Assembly: GCA_028693165.1 (NCBI GenBank)
Contig: JAQUVX010000024.1
Coordinates: 1 to 64,000 of the forward strand
Source of the DNA: Lachnospiraceae bacterium
Lineage (GTDB): Bacteria; Bacillota; Clostridia; Lachnospirales; Lachnospiraceae
DNA length: 64,000 nucleotides
Reading direction: 5' to 3'
The position numbers were made by a program, and so were the translations under genes. Shown piece by piece: positions 13,987 to 23,449 of this stretch (position 1 is the first letter of the stretch; every line of letters starts with the position of its first letter). The notes below the pieces were generated by a model, which saw only the letters and a list, made by a program, of their open reading frames with translations, ran no database searches and was not told the DNA's origin.

Positions 13987-15261
13987 TTAGCTTTTCAGGC
14001 GTTCCAGATCCTGATAAAAATCCGGGTAGGAGATGCTGACGCACTCGGCGCCCAGGATCTCGGTCTCGCCGTCGGCGGTGCTTCCGGCAATGGAAAAGGT
14101 CATGGCGATGCGGTGATCCAGCTTGCTGTCGATGACGGCACCGTGAAGCGGTTTCCCGCCGTGGATGATCATGCCGTCCTCCGTCTCCTCCACATCAGCC
14201 CCCATCGCGGTCAGGTTGCGCACCATGATGTCGATCCGGTTGGATTCTTTCACCTTTAGCTCTGCGGCATCGCGGATCACGGTATCGCCCTCGGCCAGAC
14301 ACGCCATGGCGGCGATCATGGGAAGCTCATCAATCAGGGTCGGGATAATCGCCCCCTCGATCACGGTGCCGTGCAGGTGGCTTGCGCGCACCAGAATATC
14401 TGCCGTCGGCTCGCCGGTAGTCGTTTCATTCAGCAGAGTTAAGTCGCCGCCCATGGCCTGACAGACGCGGATCATGCCGTCGCGGGTCGGGTTGGTGCCG
14501 ACGTTGTGGATCAGAATTTCAGAACCCGGAATCATGAGTCCGGCAGCCATGAAAAAGGCGGCGGAAGAAATGTCTCCAGGAACCAGAATCTGCTGTCCGT
14601 ACAACTCGTCAGCGGGCTGAATGATGGCGGTGGTTCCCTCGGTGCGCACCTGTGCACCGAAGGCGGAAAGCATCAGCTCCGTGTGGTTGCGGGAGAGCTG
14701 CGGCTCCGTCACGCGGGTCTCGCCCTGCGCGTAGAGTCCTGCCAGAAGAATGGCGGATTTGACCTGTGCGGAGGCAACCGGTGACAGGTAGTGAATGCCG
14801 TGGAGCGGTCCGCCGATGATCTCAAGCGGAGCGCAGCCGTTGTCCCGGATACTGCGGATCCGGGCGCCCATCTGGGCCAGCGGCTCCATGATGCGTTTCA
14901 TCGGGCGCTTCTGAATCGAAGCATCGCCGGTCAGTGTCACGGTAAAATCCTGTGCGGCGAGAATGCCGGAGATCAGGCGCGTGGTCGTGCCGCTGTTGCC
15001 GCAGTCCAGGATGCCTGCCGGCTTTTTTAAGCCCCGCAGTCCGTTGCCGTGTACAAGAACCGTGTCGCCGTTATTCTCGATCGCCACACCCATGCTCTGA
15101 AAGCATGCAATCGTGGAGAGACAGTCGGCACCCTGCAGAAAATGATGAATTTCGGTAGTCCCCTTGGCGAGTGCGCCGAACATGACGCTGCGGTGGGAGA
15201 TGGATTTGTCACCCGGTATGGTCACTTCGCCGCGAAGACGATTGCATTTGGTGAATTTCAT
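13987..15261 (-). CDS. aroA: 3-phosphoshikimate 1-carboxyvinyltransferase (EPSP synthase)
   Basis: 424 aa, standard length. It transfers enolpyruvate from PEP to shikimate-3-phosphate, the sixth shikimate-pathway step. PGDKSISHRS (residues 16-25) holds the substrate-binding Lys/Ser/Arg, and GNSGTTTRL the PEP-site loop; an ESNR motif is present near the C-terminus. It starts 9 nt after the tyrA stop, so the two form an aromatic-amino-acid operon read leftward from the promoter at 16416-16444. Confidence 0.96.
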   Translation of the reverse strand: MKFTKCNRLRGEVTIPGDKSISHRSVMFGALAKGTTEIHHFLQGADCLSTIACFQSMGVAIENNGDTVLVHGNGLRGLKKPAGILDCGNSGTTTRLISGILAAQDFTVTLTGDASIQKRPMKRIMEPLAQMGARIRSIRDNGCAPLEIIGGPLHGIHYLSPVASAQVKSAILLAGLYAQGETRVTEPQLSRNHTELMLSAFGAQVRTEGTTAIIQPADELYGQQILVPGDISSAAFFMAAGLMIPGSEILIHNVGTNPTRDGMIRVCQAMGGDLTLLNETTTGEPTADILVRASHLHGTVIEGAIIPTLIDELPMIAAMACLAEGDTVIRDAAELKVKESNRIDIMVRNLTAMGADVEETEDGMIIHGGKPLHGAVIDSKLDHRIAMTFSIAGSTADGETEILGAECVSISYPDFYQDLERLKS

Positions 15262-15270
15262 AGTAGCTCC

Positions 15271-16371
15271 TTACTGGACTTTGATCAGTTCGTAGTTGTA
15301 TTTTTTTAGCTGATCCCATGCGGCCTGCATGGAATGTTCATTGTAGAAGGTAATCTTAAGCGCACCCTCACCGTGCTCCCGGTTGTGGTTGATGCCGATG
15401 TTGCTGATGCTGATCCCGCGGGCACTCAGGATGCAGGAGAGCGTGGAGATCGCACCCGGCTCATCCACGATATCCACCGTGAAGGAATATTCCGGCGTCA
15501 CGGAACCGCGCGTCACTTCGGAAATGGAGTTTCGGTAGGTGCGTGAGGTGTCAAACAGGTCATAGACCGCCGATGGTTCCTTATTTTGCAGAGAAGTCAG
15601 AATCTGCTCCAGAGAACCGATATAGCGTTCCAGCATCTGGACAATATTACCGGTGTTGGTCATACAGATCTGTTCCCACATCTCAGGGGAGGAGGATGCG
15701 ATCCGGGTGATATCCTTGAAACCGCCGGCTGCCAGGCGCTTCATCTGCTCCTGTTCGTTGTCGTTGTCCTTGACTAAATTGACCAGACTTGAGGCAATCA
15801 GGTGCGGCAGGTGACTGATGGCAGCCACAATCCGGTCGTGCTCCCGGTAGTCCAGCACGATGGGGATGGATCCGATCAGCTTTGCCACCTCGACCATGCG
15901 CTCCACGTCAGCTTCCCTGGACTGTGCCGTCGGGGTGATGATGTAGTAGGCGTTCTCCAGAAGATGATCCGTGGCACTCTCGTAGCCGGTTTTTTCCGAA
16001 CCGGCCATGGGATGTCCGCCCACGAAACAGTCCTCCATCTGAAGCCGGGTCACGACCTCGTGGATGTTGGTCTTGGTGCTGCCGACATCGGTCAGAATCG
16101 CGCCCTCCTTTAAATAGGGACGAAGCGAAGCAAGATACTGTGCGTTGTACTCCACCGGAGTGCACAAAAAAATAATATCACATGTTTTCAGCGGATCACT
16201 GATCCCGTCCAAAATGACATCGACAATGCCGTCGCGCTGTGCCTGCTCCAGCTTGGAGCGCGTGCGCATATAAGCCATGATCCGGGCTGTCGGACAGGCC
16301 CGGCGGATGCCTTTGGCGATGGAGCCGCCGATCAGTCCGAAGCCGATAAAGCCAAATGTTGTTTCCTGCAT
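15271..16371 (-). CDS. tyrA: Prephenate dehydrogenase with ACT domain
   Basis: 366 aa. NAD-binding GFGLIGGS (residues 9-16), the catalytic-region GGHPMAGSEKTGY, and SHLPHLIA with an active-site His define prephenate dehydrogenase, which makes 4-hydroxyphenylpyruvate for tyrosine. The C-terminal ~70 residues (VDEPGAISTLSCILSARGIS) form an ACT domain, usually the site of tyrosine feedback. GGGAGG precedes the ATG by about 8 nt. It is first in the tyrA-aroA operon. Confidence 0.94.
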   Translation of the reverse strand: MQETTFGFIGFGLIGGSIAKGIRRACPTARIMAYMRTRSKLEQAQRDGIVDVILDGISDPLKTCDIIFLCTPVEYNAQYLASLRPYLKEGAILTDVGSTKTNIHEVVTRLQMEDCFVGGHPMAGSEKTGYESATDHLLENAYYIITPTAQSREADVERMVEVAKLIGSIPIVLDYREHDRIVAAISHLPHLIASSLVNLVKDNDNEQEQMKRLAAGGFKDITRIASSSPEMWEQICMTNTGNIVQMLERYIGSLEQILTSLQNKEPSAVYDLFDTSRTYRNSISEVTRGSVTPEYSFTVDIVDEPGAISTLSCILSARGISISNIGINHNREHGEGALKITFYNEHSMQAAWDQLKKYNYELIKVQ

Positions 16372-16415
16372 GTATATGGTCCTCCCAGCAAATCTTCAAA
16401 GATTCAATACCTCGT

Positions 16416-16444
16416 ATTCTACCCCAAGAAGGTCGGAATGTCAA
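16416..16444 (-). promoter_or_regulatory. Promoter of the tyrA-aroA operon
   Basis: Minus-strand TTGACA (16444-16439) and TAGAAT (16421-16416) with a 17-nt spacer; divergent from the EF-G-like promoter 80 nt away. The 16445-16526 stretch between them shows nothing else. Confidence 0.85.
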
Positions 16445-16526
16445 CGCTCTATTACGTTAAACTTTGACGCTTTAAAGTGCGAAATACAAAACAAGAAAAA
16501 TAAATTGTGCAATTTGTCGGTTCTGC

Positions 16527-16555
16527 TTGATATTATCTAAATTTTTTAGTAAAAT
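16527..16555 (+). promoter_or_regulatory. Promoter of the EF-G-like gene
   Basis: TTGATA (16527-16532) and TAAAAT (16550-16555), spacer 17 nt, AT-rich flanks. Confidence 0.75.
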
Positions 16556-16594
16556 ATCATCATAAGACTAAATTTTATAACAGGAGGGAATTTT

Positions 16595-18697
16595 ATGAAC
16601 GTTTATGGAACAAAACAGATCCGTAACGTCGTGTTGCTTGGTCACGGCGGGGCCGGTAAGACGACGGTTGCTGAGGCACTGGCGATGGTAACCGGAGTCA
16701 CCAAACGTATGGGCAAGGTTACGGACGGAAGCACGATCAGTGATTATGACAAAGAAGAAATCAAACGTCAGTTTTCCATCTCCACATCCCTGATTCCGAT
16801 CGAATACGAGGGGGACGGCGGCCCGATGAAGATTAATATACTGGACACGCCAGGATATTTTGATTTTGTAGGTGAAGTTGAAGAGGCAGTCAGCGTAGCA
16901 GATGCGGCGGTCATCGTCGTGAACTGCAAGGCAGGCATTGAAGTAGGAACCGAGAAGGCATGGGAGCTGTGCGACAAGCTGAGACTGCCGCGCATCATCT
17001 TTGTGACCAACATGGACGATGACCATGCAAGCTATCGTGAACTGGTACTGAAACTGGAGAGACGGTTCGGAAGAAGCGTAGCGCCGTTCCAGCTGCCGAT
17101 CCGTGAGAATGAAAAGTTTGTCGGATTTGTAAACGTGGTTAAGATGTCCGGCAGACGATTCACCAATTTGAGTGATTACGAAGAATGTGAGATTCCTGAT
17201 TACTCCCAGAAGAACCTGGGTATCGCGCGCGACGCGCTGTTAGAGGCGGTTGCAGAGACCAGTGAGGAGTATATGGAGCGCTATTTCTCCGGCGAAGAAT
17301 TTACGCAGGAGGAAATTCAGGCGGCGCTTCGGGAACATGTGATAGATGGCTCCATCGTGCCGGTTCTGATGGGTTCCGGTATCAACTGCCAGGGCTTTAA
17401 GACCCTGCTGCAGGTCATTGACCGTTATCTGCCGACCCCGGATAAATTTGAGTGTATCGGCGTGGATGTATCGACCGGCGAGCGTTTTACCGCCAAGTAT
17501 AACGACGAGGTATCCCTGTCAGCCAGAGTCTTTAAGACTGTGGTGGATCCATTCATCGGCAAATATTCGCTGATGAAGATCTGTACCGGTATTCTGAAAC
17601 CGGACAGCACTATCTATAATGTAAACAAGGACGCGGAGGAGAAGATCGGTAAGGTTTATCTGCTGCGCGGCAAGGACGTGATCGAGGTTCCGGAGCTGAG
17701 AGCCGGTGATATCGGTGCGGTTGCCAAGCTTTCTGTGACCCAGACCGGTGATACCATTGCACTGCGCAGTGCTCCGATCGTATACCACAAACCGCAGATT
17801 TCCACGCCGTATACCTACATGAGATATAAGACCGTGACGAAGGGCGATGAGGATAAGGTTTCCAGCGCATTGGCGAAGCTGATGGAAGAGGATCTGACCC
17901 TGAAATCCGTCAATGATAAAGAGAACCGTCAGCTTCTGCTGTACGGAATCGGCGATCAGCAGCTGGATGTGGTTGTGAGCAAGCTGCTCAGCCGCTACAA
18001 GGTCGAGATTGAACTGAGCAAACCGAAATTTGCATTCCGCGAGACCATCCGCAAGAAAGTGGAGGTTCAGGCGCGTTATAAGAAGCAGTCCGGCGGACAT
18101 GGACAGTTCGGTGATGTCAAGATGGAATTTGAGCCGTCCGGTGATCTGGAAACTCCGTATGTATTCGAGGAACGCGTATTCGGAGGTGCTGTGCCGAGAA
18201 ACTACTTCCCGGCAGTTGAGAAGGGCGTACAGGAAAGCTGTGTCAAGGGACCGCTTGCTGCATATCCGGTCGTGGGTGTGAAGGCGACGCTGACGGATGG
18301 TTCCTATCATCCGGTTGATTCCTCCGAGATGGCATTTAAGACAGCGGGAATGATGGCATTTAAGAAGGGCTTTATGGAGGCGAATCCGGTTCTCTTAGAG
18401 CCGATTGCTTCTCTGAAGGTTACGGTTCCGGATAAGTTCACCGGCGATATCATGGGTGATTTAAACCGCAGAAGAGGTCGCGTGCTTGGCATGAATTCCG
18501 ATCATAGCGGCAAACAGGTTATCGAGGCAGATATCCCGATGTCGGAGCTGTTCGGATACAACACCGACCTTCGTTCGATGACCGGCGGTATCGGTACATA
18601 CGAGTATGAATTTGCACGCTATGAGCAGGCACCTGGCGACATCCAGAAGAAGGAAGTAGAGGATCGCGCCTCGAAAGTAGACAAATTGGAAGTGTAA
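16595..18697 (+). CDS. Elongation factor G-like GTPase (EF-G paralogue)
   Basis: 700 aa with the full EF-G domain series. G1 GHGGAGKT (16-23), G3 DTPGY (84-88) and G4 TNMD (138-141, instead of the usual NKMD) form the GTPase; domains II-V follow with conserved GGHGQFGDV. The altered G1 and G4 motifs and the lone setting, away from rpsL/rpsG/tuf, separate it from the main fusA. Such paralogues act in translocation variants or ribosome recycling, or have unknown roles. AGGAGGG lies 8 nt before the ATG. Confidence 0.88.
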   Translation: MNVYGTKQIRNVVLLGHGGAGKTTVAEALAMVTGVTKRMGKVTDGSTISDYDKEEIKRQFSISTSLIPIEYEGDGGPMKINILDTPGYFDFVGEVEEAVSVADAAVIVVNCKAGIEVGTEKAWELCDKLRLPRIIFVTNMDDDHASYRELVLKLERRFGRSVAPFQLPIRENEKFVGFVNVVKMSGRRFTNLSDYEECEIPDYSQKNLGIARDALLEAVAETSEEYMERYFSGEEFTQEEIQAALREHVIDGSIVPVLMGSGINCQGFKTLLQVIDRYLPTPDKFECIGVDVSTGERFTAKYNDEVSLSARVFKTVVDPFIGKYSLMKICTGILKPDSTIYNVNKDAEEKIGKVYLLRGKDVIEVPELRAGDIGAVAKLSVTQTGDTIALRSAPIVYHKPQISTPYTYMRYKTVTKGDEDKVSSALAKLMEEDLTLKSVNDKENRQLLLYGIGDQQLDVVVSKLLSRYKVEIELSKPKFAFRETIRKKVEVQARYKKQSGGHGQFGDVKMEFEPSGDLETPYVFEERVFGGAVPRNYFPAVEKGVQESCVKGPLAAYPVVGVKATLTDGSYHPVDSSEMAFKTAGMMAFKKGFMEANPVLLEPIASLKVTVPDKFTGDIMGDLNRRRGRVLGMNSDHSGKQVIEADIPMSELFGYNTDLRSMTGGIGTYEYEFARYEQAPGDIQKKEVEDRASKVDKLEV

Positions 18698-18723
18698 TTG
18701 TATAATGGGGTTATGGATATTCA

Positions 18724-18763
18724 AGAAGAGGGAGCAGGAATATACCTGCTTCTTCTTTTTTCG
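18724..18763 (+). terminator. Terminator after the EF-G-like gene
   Basis: GAAGAGGGAGCAGG and CCTGCTTCTTC form a bulged stem followed by TTTTTT. Confidence 0.75.
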
Positions 18764-18810
18764 ATTACGATAGAATTCCGAACTACAAAACATGGACTGG
18801 AGAAAAATGG

Positions 18811-19728
18811 ATGGATATTAGACGGCACGTATCAAAGATTGGATGGGCTTATGTCGTGTTTCTGATTGTAAGCGGGGTGGCGCAGATCGGTGTGGTGGTG
18901 CTGCTGAACATCCTGCGCCCCCTTATGTTTTTGACTGCGTTCGGAGGCCAGACGATGCTTTTGATTTCACAGCTTATTATGTACGGCGTAGGCTTTCCGG
19001 TGTTCTGGCTGATGATGAAACAGATTCCCTCCTGGAAGATGGTGGAGAAGAAGGATCTGACAGGAGGACAGTTTCTGCTGGCGGCTGTCGTATGCTTTGG
19101 TGCGACCTATATCGGAAATATCGTCGGACAGGGACTGATGGCATTGACGGGGCAGCTGACAGGAAGTGAAAGCATCAATCCGCTTTTACAGGTCATCGAG
19201 GATATGGATCTGGGGATGGTCATGCTGACGACCGTGATCATTGCACCGATCATGGAGGAACTGATGTTTCGCAAGTTCCTGATTGACCGGCTCGTGCCGC
19301 TGGGCCAGAAGACGGCTGTGATTCTGTCGGGGTTAAGCTTCGGGCTCTTCCACGGAAATTTCTATCAGTTTTTCTATGCGACGCTGCTGGGGATGATCTT
19401 TGCCTATCTTTACAGCTACACGGGAAAGATCCGCTACAATATTCTTCTTCATATGATGATTAATGTGGTCGGAGGGGTGTTTTCTCTGATGCTTGTGCGG
19501 GAGGCGGATCAGGGGACGGTCTTTGCCATGGTGTTTGGCGCGCTTTTGGGATTTCTCGTTATCGGCAGCATCATCGCGGTCATTGTGCTTGCGATTGTCC
19601 GATACCGAAAGCTGAGATGGTTTCCGGCATGGGAATACCCGGAGCAGGGGATGTTTCTCACGCTGATCAAAGCACCGGGAGTATGGGGCTTTTTCCTGTC
19701 ATGTGGGATTGCATTTCTGTTTCAGTGA
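18811..19728 (+). CDS. CPBP family intramembrane metalloprotease (CAAX-protease-like)
   Basis: 305 aa with about eight hydrophobic spans. The three family motifs are present: EELMFR (Glu149-Glu150, Arg154), FGLFH (His181) and HMMIN (His214, Asn218), the metal-site residues of Abi/CPBP proteases. Bacterial members process or protect peptides, including bacteriocin self-immunity, or have unknown substrates. It lies between a terminator and the leuS T-box and is probably a single-gene unit. Confidence 0.88.
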   Translation: MDIRRHVSKIGWAYVVFLIVSGVAQIGVVVLLNILRPLMFLTAFGGQTMLLISQLIMYGVGFPVFWLMMKQIPSWKMVEKKDLTGGQFLLAAVVCFGATYIGNIVGQGLMALTGQLTGSESINPLLQVIEDMDLGMVMLTTVIIAPIMEELMFRKFLIDRLVPLGQKTAVILSGLSFGLFHGNFYQFFYATLLGMIFAYLYSYTGKIRYNILLHMMINVVGGVFSLMLVREADQGTVFAMVFGALLGFLVIGSIIAVIVLAIVRYRKLRWFPAWEYPEQGMFLTLIKAPGVWGFFLSCGIAFLFQ

Positions 19729-19738
19729 CGGAAAGGGC

Positions 19739-19767
19739 TTGACACCCTTTTCTAATTATGCTAGATT
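19739..19767 (+). promoter_or_regulatory. Promoter of the T-box-leuS unit
   Basis: TTGACA (19739-19744) and TAGATT (19762-19767), spacer 17 nt, starting right after the stop of the CPBP gene. Confidence 0.75.
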
Positions 19768-19774
19768 TAGAGTC

Positions 19775-20055
19775 AGTGCAAATGCAGTGAAGAGAAAGAG
19801 TACGCTGTGCAGACATCTGCAGAGAGCCGCCGGGTGGTGCGAGGCGGAGATGGATGACAGGGGAACTGGTCTCGGAGCAGCCGGCCAAACGACAGCCCGC
19901 GGATGAGAAGCAGACAGTCTGGTAGGTCAGGACGGAGATCCACCGTTACAGGGATTGATTTTTAAGTGCATGCGAAAGCATGAAACAGAGTGGTACCGCG
20001 TGAGTTTGCCCTTGCGTCTCTGGTGTTACAGCCAAAGATGCAGGGGCTTTTTGCA
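19775..20055 (+). promoter_or_regulatory. T-box leader (leucyl-tRNA sensor) of leuS
   Basis: The 365-nt gene-free stretch before leuS carries the T-box hallmarks: GTGAAGAGAAAGAGTA at the base of stem I, an AGAGAGCC element, the antiterminator bulge sequence AGTGGTACCGCG (19989-20000), and a terminator stem near 20008-20050 (CCCTTGCGTCTCTGG pairing with CCAAAGATGCAGGGG) followed by TTTTT. T-boxes read the charging state of a tRNA; here leucine, given the gene downstream. Leu codons CTG and CTC both occur in the likely specifier loop (GAACTGGTCTCGG), so I do not choose between them. Confidence 0.9.
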
Positions 20056-20093
20056 TCATAGCCGAACCCGTATCAGATCAGGAGGAAAGAAAG

Positions 20094-22505
20094 ATGGCAA
20101 GTTACAATCACAGCGCGATTGAGAAGAAATGGCGCGAAAACTGGGCGAAGAACCCGATCAATGTCAATGATGGAAAGAAACCGAAGTATTATTGTCTGGA
20201 TATGTTCCCGTATCCGTCAGGAAGTGGCCTGCACGTAGGTCACTGGAGAGGCTACGTGATCTCCGATGTATGGAGCCGTTATCAGATCCTCAAGGGACAC
20301 TATGTGATTCACCCGATGGGCTGGGATGCATTCGGCCTTCCGGCAGAGAACTATGCGATCAAGATGGGCGTTCATCCGGCGAAGTCCACCGCGGAGAACG
20401 TGGCGAACATCAAGCGTCAGATCAATGAGATCGCAGCGGTCTATGACTGGGATATGGAAGTCAACACCACCGATCCGGAGTTTTACAAATGGACCCAGTG
20501 GATCTTTGTGAAGATGTTCAAGGAAGGTCTGGCCTATGAGAAGGAATTCCCGATCAACTGGTGTCCGTCCTGCAAGACCGGTCTGGCCAATGAGGAGGTC
20601 GTCAATGGCTGCTGTGAGCGCTGCGGTGCTACGGTAACCAAGAAAAATCTGCGTCAGTGGATGCTGAAGATCACCGCTTATGCAGACCGTCTTCTGAGCG
20701 ATCTGGACAAGCTGGACTGGCCGGAGAAGGTTAAGAAGATGCAGAGCGAGTGGATCGGCAAATCCTACGGAGCGGAGGTTGATTTTGCAGTCGAAAACCG
20801 TGACGAGAAGATCACCGTCTACACCACGAGACCGGATACGCTTTACGGTGCGACCTTCATGGTTCTGGCTCCGGAGCACGCGCTGGCAAAGAGCCTGGCG
20901 ACCGATGAGACCAGAGCAGCCGTAGAGCAGTACATCTTTGATGCCTCCATGCGCTCCAACGTTGACCGTATGCAGGACAAGGAGAAGACCGGCGTGTTTA
21001 CCGGAACCTATGCCATCAATCCGATCAACGGCGCGAAGGTGCCGATCTGGCTGTCCGATTATGTACTGGCTGATTACGGTACGGGTGCGATCATGTGCGT
21101 TCCGGCGCATGATGACCGTGACTTTGAGTTTGCAACGAAGTTCGGTATTCCGATCATCCAGGTTATCGCCAAGGATGGCAAGGAGATCGAGAACATGACC
21201 GAGGCTTACACCGAGGCGAGCGGAACCATGATCAATTCCGGTGAGTGGAACGGAATGGAGTCTTCTGTGCTGAAGAAAGAGGCTCCGGTCATGATCGAGG
21301 AGCGCGGCATCGGCAAAAAGACGGTCAACTACAAGCTGCGTGACTGGGTATTCTCCAGACAGCGTTACTGGGGCGAGCCGATCCCGATCGTACACTGCCC
21401 GAAATGCGGCAATGTGGCAGTTCCGGAGGAGGAGCTTCCGCTGCGTCTGCCGGAGGTTGAGAGCTATCAGCCGACCGGTACCGGCGAATCCCCGCTGGCA
21501 GGCATCGACGAATGGGTGAACTGCAAGTGTCCGCAGTGCGGCGGAGCTGCCAAACGTGAGACCAACACCATGCCTCAGTGGGCAGGTTCTTCCTGGTATT
21601 TCCTGCGCTATGTGGACAATCACAACGACAAGGAACTGGTATCCAGGGAGAAGGCGGATCAATATCTGCCGGTTGACATGTATATCGGCGGTGTTGAGCA
21701 TGCGGTACTGCATCTTCTGTACTCCCGTTTCTACACCAAGTTCCTGCATGATATCGGCGTGATCGACTTTGACGAGCCGTTCACCAAGCTGTTCAATCAG
21801 GGTATGATCAACGGCAAAAACGGCATCAAGATGAGTAAATCCAAGGGCAACGTGGTTTCTCCGGATGATCTGGTGAGAGATTACGGCTGTGATGCCCTGA
21901 GAATGTACGAGCTGTTCGTAGGACCGCCGGAGCTGGATGCAGAGTGGGATGACCGCGGCATCGAGGGTGTGGCACGTTTTCTGAACCGTTTCTGGAACCT
22001 GGTACAGGACAACTGCGGCAAAGAGACGGCCGAGACCAGAGAGATGGTGCGTCTGCGCCACAAGCTGGTATTTGATATTGAGCAGCGTTTCAACCAGTTC
22101 AACTTAAACACCGTAATCTCCGGATTTATGGAGTATAACAACAAGCTGATCGAGCTGGCAAAGAAAAACGGCGGCATTGACAAAGAGACCCTTAAGACCT
22201 TCACGATCCTTCTGGCACCGTTTGCACCGCATATCGGTGAGGAGCTGTGGCAGGAGCTGGGCGGTACCGGAAGCGTATTCCATGCACAGTGGCCGGAGTG
22301 TGACGCAGAGGCGATGAAGGACGATGAGATCGAGATCGGCGTTCAGGTCAACGGCAAAGCCCGCGGTGTGGTTTCTCTTCCGGCAGATGTGTCCAGGGAA
22401 GATGCGATCGCTGCCGGCAAGGCAGCCGTGGCAGACAAGATTACCGGCACAGTCGTGAAAGAAATCTATGTACCGGGTAAGATCATCAACATTGTATGTA
22501 AATAA
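20094..22505 (+). CDS. leuS: Leucyl-tRNA synthetase
   Basis: 803 aa, class I synthetase. HIGH motif as HVGH (47-50) after PYPSGSGL, KMSKS at 579-583, a CP1 editing insert in between, and the WAGSSWYFLRY segment. It joins leucine to tRNA-Leu. Cys pairs around residues 160-180 and 440-485 look like zinc sites. AGGAGG lies 8 nt before the ATG; expression should depend on the T-box leader. Confidence 0.97.
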   Translation: MASYNHSAIEKKWRENWAKNPINVNDGKKPKYYCLDMFPYPSGSGLHVGHWRGYVISDVWSRYQILKGHYVIHPMGWDAFGLPAENYAIKMGVHPAKSTAENVANIKRQINEIAAVYDWDMEVNTTDPEFYKWTQWIFVKMFKEGLAYEKEFPINWCPSCKTGLANEEVVNGCCERCGATVTKKNLRQWMLKITAYADRLLSDLDKLDWPEKVKKMQSEWIGKSYGAEVDFAVENRDEKITVYTTRPDTLYGATFMVLAPEHALAKSLATDETRAAVEQYIFDASMRSNVDRMQDKEKTGVFTGTYAINPINGAKVPIWLSDYVLADYGTGAIMCVPAHDDRDFEFATKFGIPIIQVIAKDGKEIENMTEAYTEASGTMINSGEWNGMESSVLKKEAPVMIEERGIGKKTVNYKLRDWVFSRQRYWGEPIPIVHCPKCGNVAVPEEELPLRLPEVESYQPTGTGESPLAGIDEWVNCKCPQCGGAAKRETNTMPQWAGSSWYFLRYVDNHNDKELVSREKADQYLPVDMYIGGVEHAVLHLLYSRFYTKFLHDIGVIDFDEPFTKLFNQGMINGKNGIKMSKSKGNVVSPDDLVRDYGCDALRMYELFVGPPELDAEWDDRGIEGVARFLNRFWNLVQDNCGKETAETREMVRLRHKLVFDIEQRFNQFNLNTVISGFMEYNNKLIELAKKNGGIDKETLKTFTILLAPFAPHIGEELWQELGGTGSVFHAQWPECDAEAMKDDEIEIGVQVNGKARGVVSLPADVSREDAIAAGKAAVADKITGTVVKEIYVPGKIINIVCK

Positions 22506-22514
22506 TAGCAACAG

Positions 22515-22552
22515 GGTATGGCTGTCAGGAGGATCTGGCAGCCATATTTTTT
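22515..22552 (+). terminator. Terminator after leuS
   Basis: TATGGCTGTCAG and CTGGCAGCCATA form a stem with one mismatch around GAGGAT, followed by TTTTTT. It overlaps the 3' end of the convergent 95-aa gene. Confidence 0.8.
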
Positions 22553-22812
22553 GCGAGCGTACGGAGCATTTCCATCCGCTTTTTTTCGCCGGCGGACATG
22601 CCGGAGGTCATCACGGAGACCAAAAGTCCGGTCTCTTCATCGGAAAACTCGATGCCGAGCCGCCTGGCCTCCTGCTGCATGGACAGAAAGGCCGGAAGGA
22701 TCTGATTCTTTGGAAGACCTGAGATCCGCTTTGCAAAATCGGTCAGGCAGGTTACTTTTTGGGGATCCATGGCTGCCAGGCGCGGATCCTTACGCCAGTC
22801 ATTTTCATTCAT
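22525..22812 (-). CDS. Hypothetical 95-aa protein
   Basis: ATG 22812 is chosen because GAAAGGA lies about 8 nt upstream. The protein begins MNENDWRKDPRLAAMDPQKV, is helical and soluble-looking, and contains LSMQQEARRLGIEFSDEE and a basic C-terminus. It lies 34 nt after a second small gene of similar style read the same way; the pair is probably one operon. This DPRL-DPxK style is common in uncharacterised Lachnospiraceae proteins; function unknown. Confidence 0.75.
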   Translation of the reverse strand: MNENDWRKDPRLAAMDPQKVTCLTDFAKRISGLPKNQILPAFLSMQQEARRLGIEFSDEETGLLVSVMTSGMSAGEKKRMEMLRTLAKNMAARSS

Positions 22813-22846
22813 AGGAAGTCCTTTCTTTCTAAAGAGGTGAGCCGTC

Positions 22847-23188
22847 TCAGCTCTGAGTCTGCATGGCCTGAACCATGATCTGCATATTTTCAAACATTTC
22901 AATCAGCTCCCGCTCCCGTGGACCGGCGTAGGGCTTCATGGCCTGGAGCATCTCCAGAGGAGAGGCCTTTGGTGTACCGGCGCTGCCCACTCCCATGGCG
23001 GACAATTCGCCCTGCTGGAACAGAGAACGGGTGCGGTTTAATTCCTGAAGCTTGATCATCATGGAGATGGCACGCTGCTGTGACGGAGGCATATAGGGAA
23101 GGGCTGCTTTCATCATTTGCAGGTGTGGCTCCATCATCAGATAATCAAAATCGGTCGGGTGAAAATCACGTTCGGATTCTTCTTTCAT
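22847..23188 (-). CDS. Hypothetical 113-aa Met-rich helical protein
   Basis: The start at 23188 (MKEESERDFHPTDFDY) is preferred; an upstream in-frame ATG at 23230 is an alternative. The protein is rich in Met and Gln, helical, without membrane spans, and includes LEMLQAMKPYAGPRERELIEMF. It precedes the 95-aa gene in a two-gene leftward unit. No family recognised. Confidence 0.7.
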   Translation of the reverse strand: MKEESERDFHPTDFDYLMMEPHLQMMKAALPYMPPSQQRAISMMIKLQELNRTRSLFQQGELSAMGVGSAGTPKASPLEMLQAMKPYAGPRERELIEMFENMQIMVQAMQTQS

Positions 23189-23281
23189 AGACAACCGCTG
23201 CTTTCCTTTTTGAAAAAATATATGCCGCATTCAAGGAAAAGATACCAGATGCATAGGATAAAGTATGGAGTGTGATCCGAT

Positions 23282-23449
23282 ATGGCAATCAGATTGATTA
23301 TAGATGGAAATGCAGTTTACGAAATTGACGAAGAATGCCTGGAGCGTCAGAAACGAAAGAGCGGATATCAGAACCGTGGACGGAGACCGGATGCATCCGA
23401 TGCGGGCGGAACCGTACAGGAAGAAAGAAAAGTGCCCCCTCCAAAATAG
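23282..23449 (+). CDS. Hypothetical 55-aa basic protein
   Basis: Starts MAIRLIIDGNAVYEIDEECL and ends in an Arg/Lys/Pro-rich tail (KVPPPK). It lies between divergent and convergent neighbours and is closed by a terminator whose stem begins inside its last codons. The ribosome-binding site (GGAG, 14 nt before ATG) is poorly spaced. The protein-like composition supports coding. Confidence 0.55.
   Translation: MAIRLIIDGNAVYEIDEECLERQKRKSGYQNRGRRPDASDAGGTVQEERKVPPPK

Noticed and set aside
20217-22061. 614-aa open frame antisense to leuS
   Set aside because: Mirror of a strongly biased coding sequence; no start signal, no protein-like domains.
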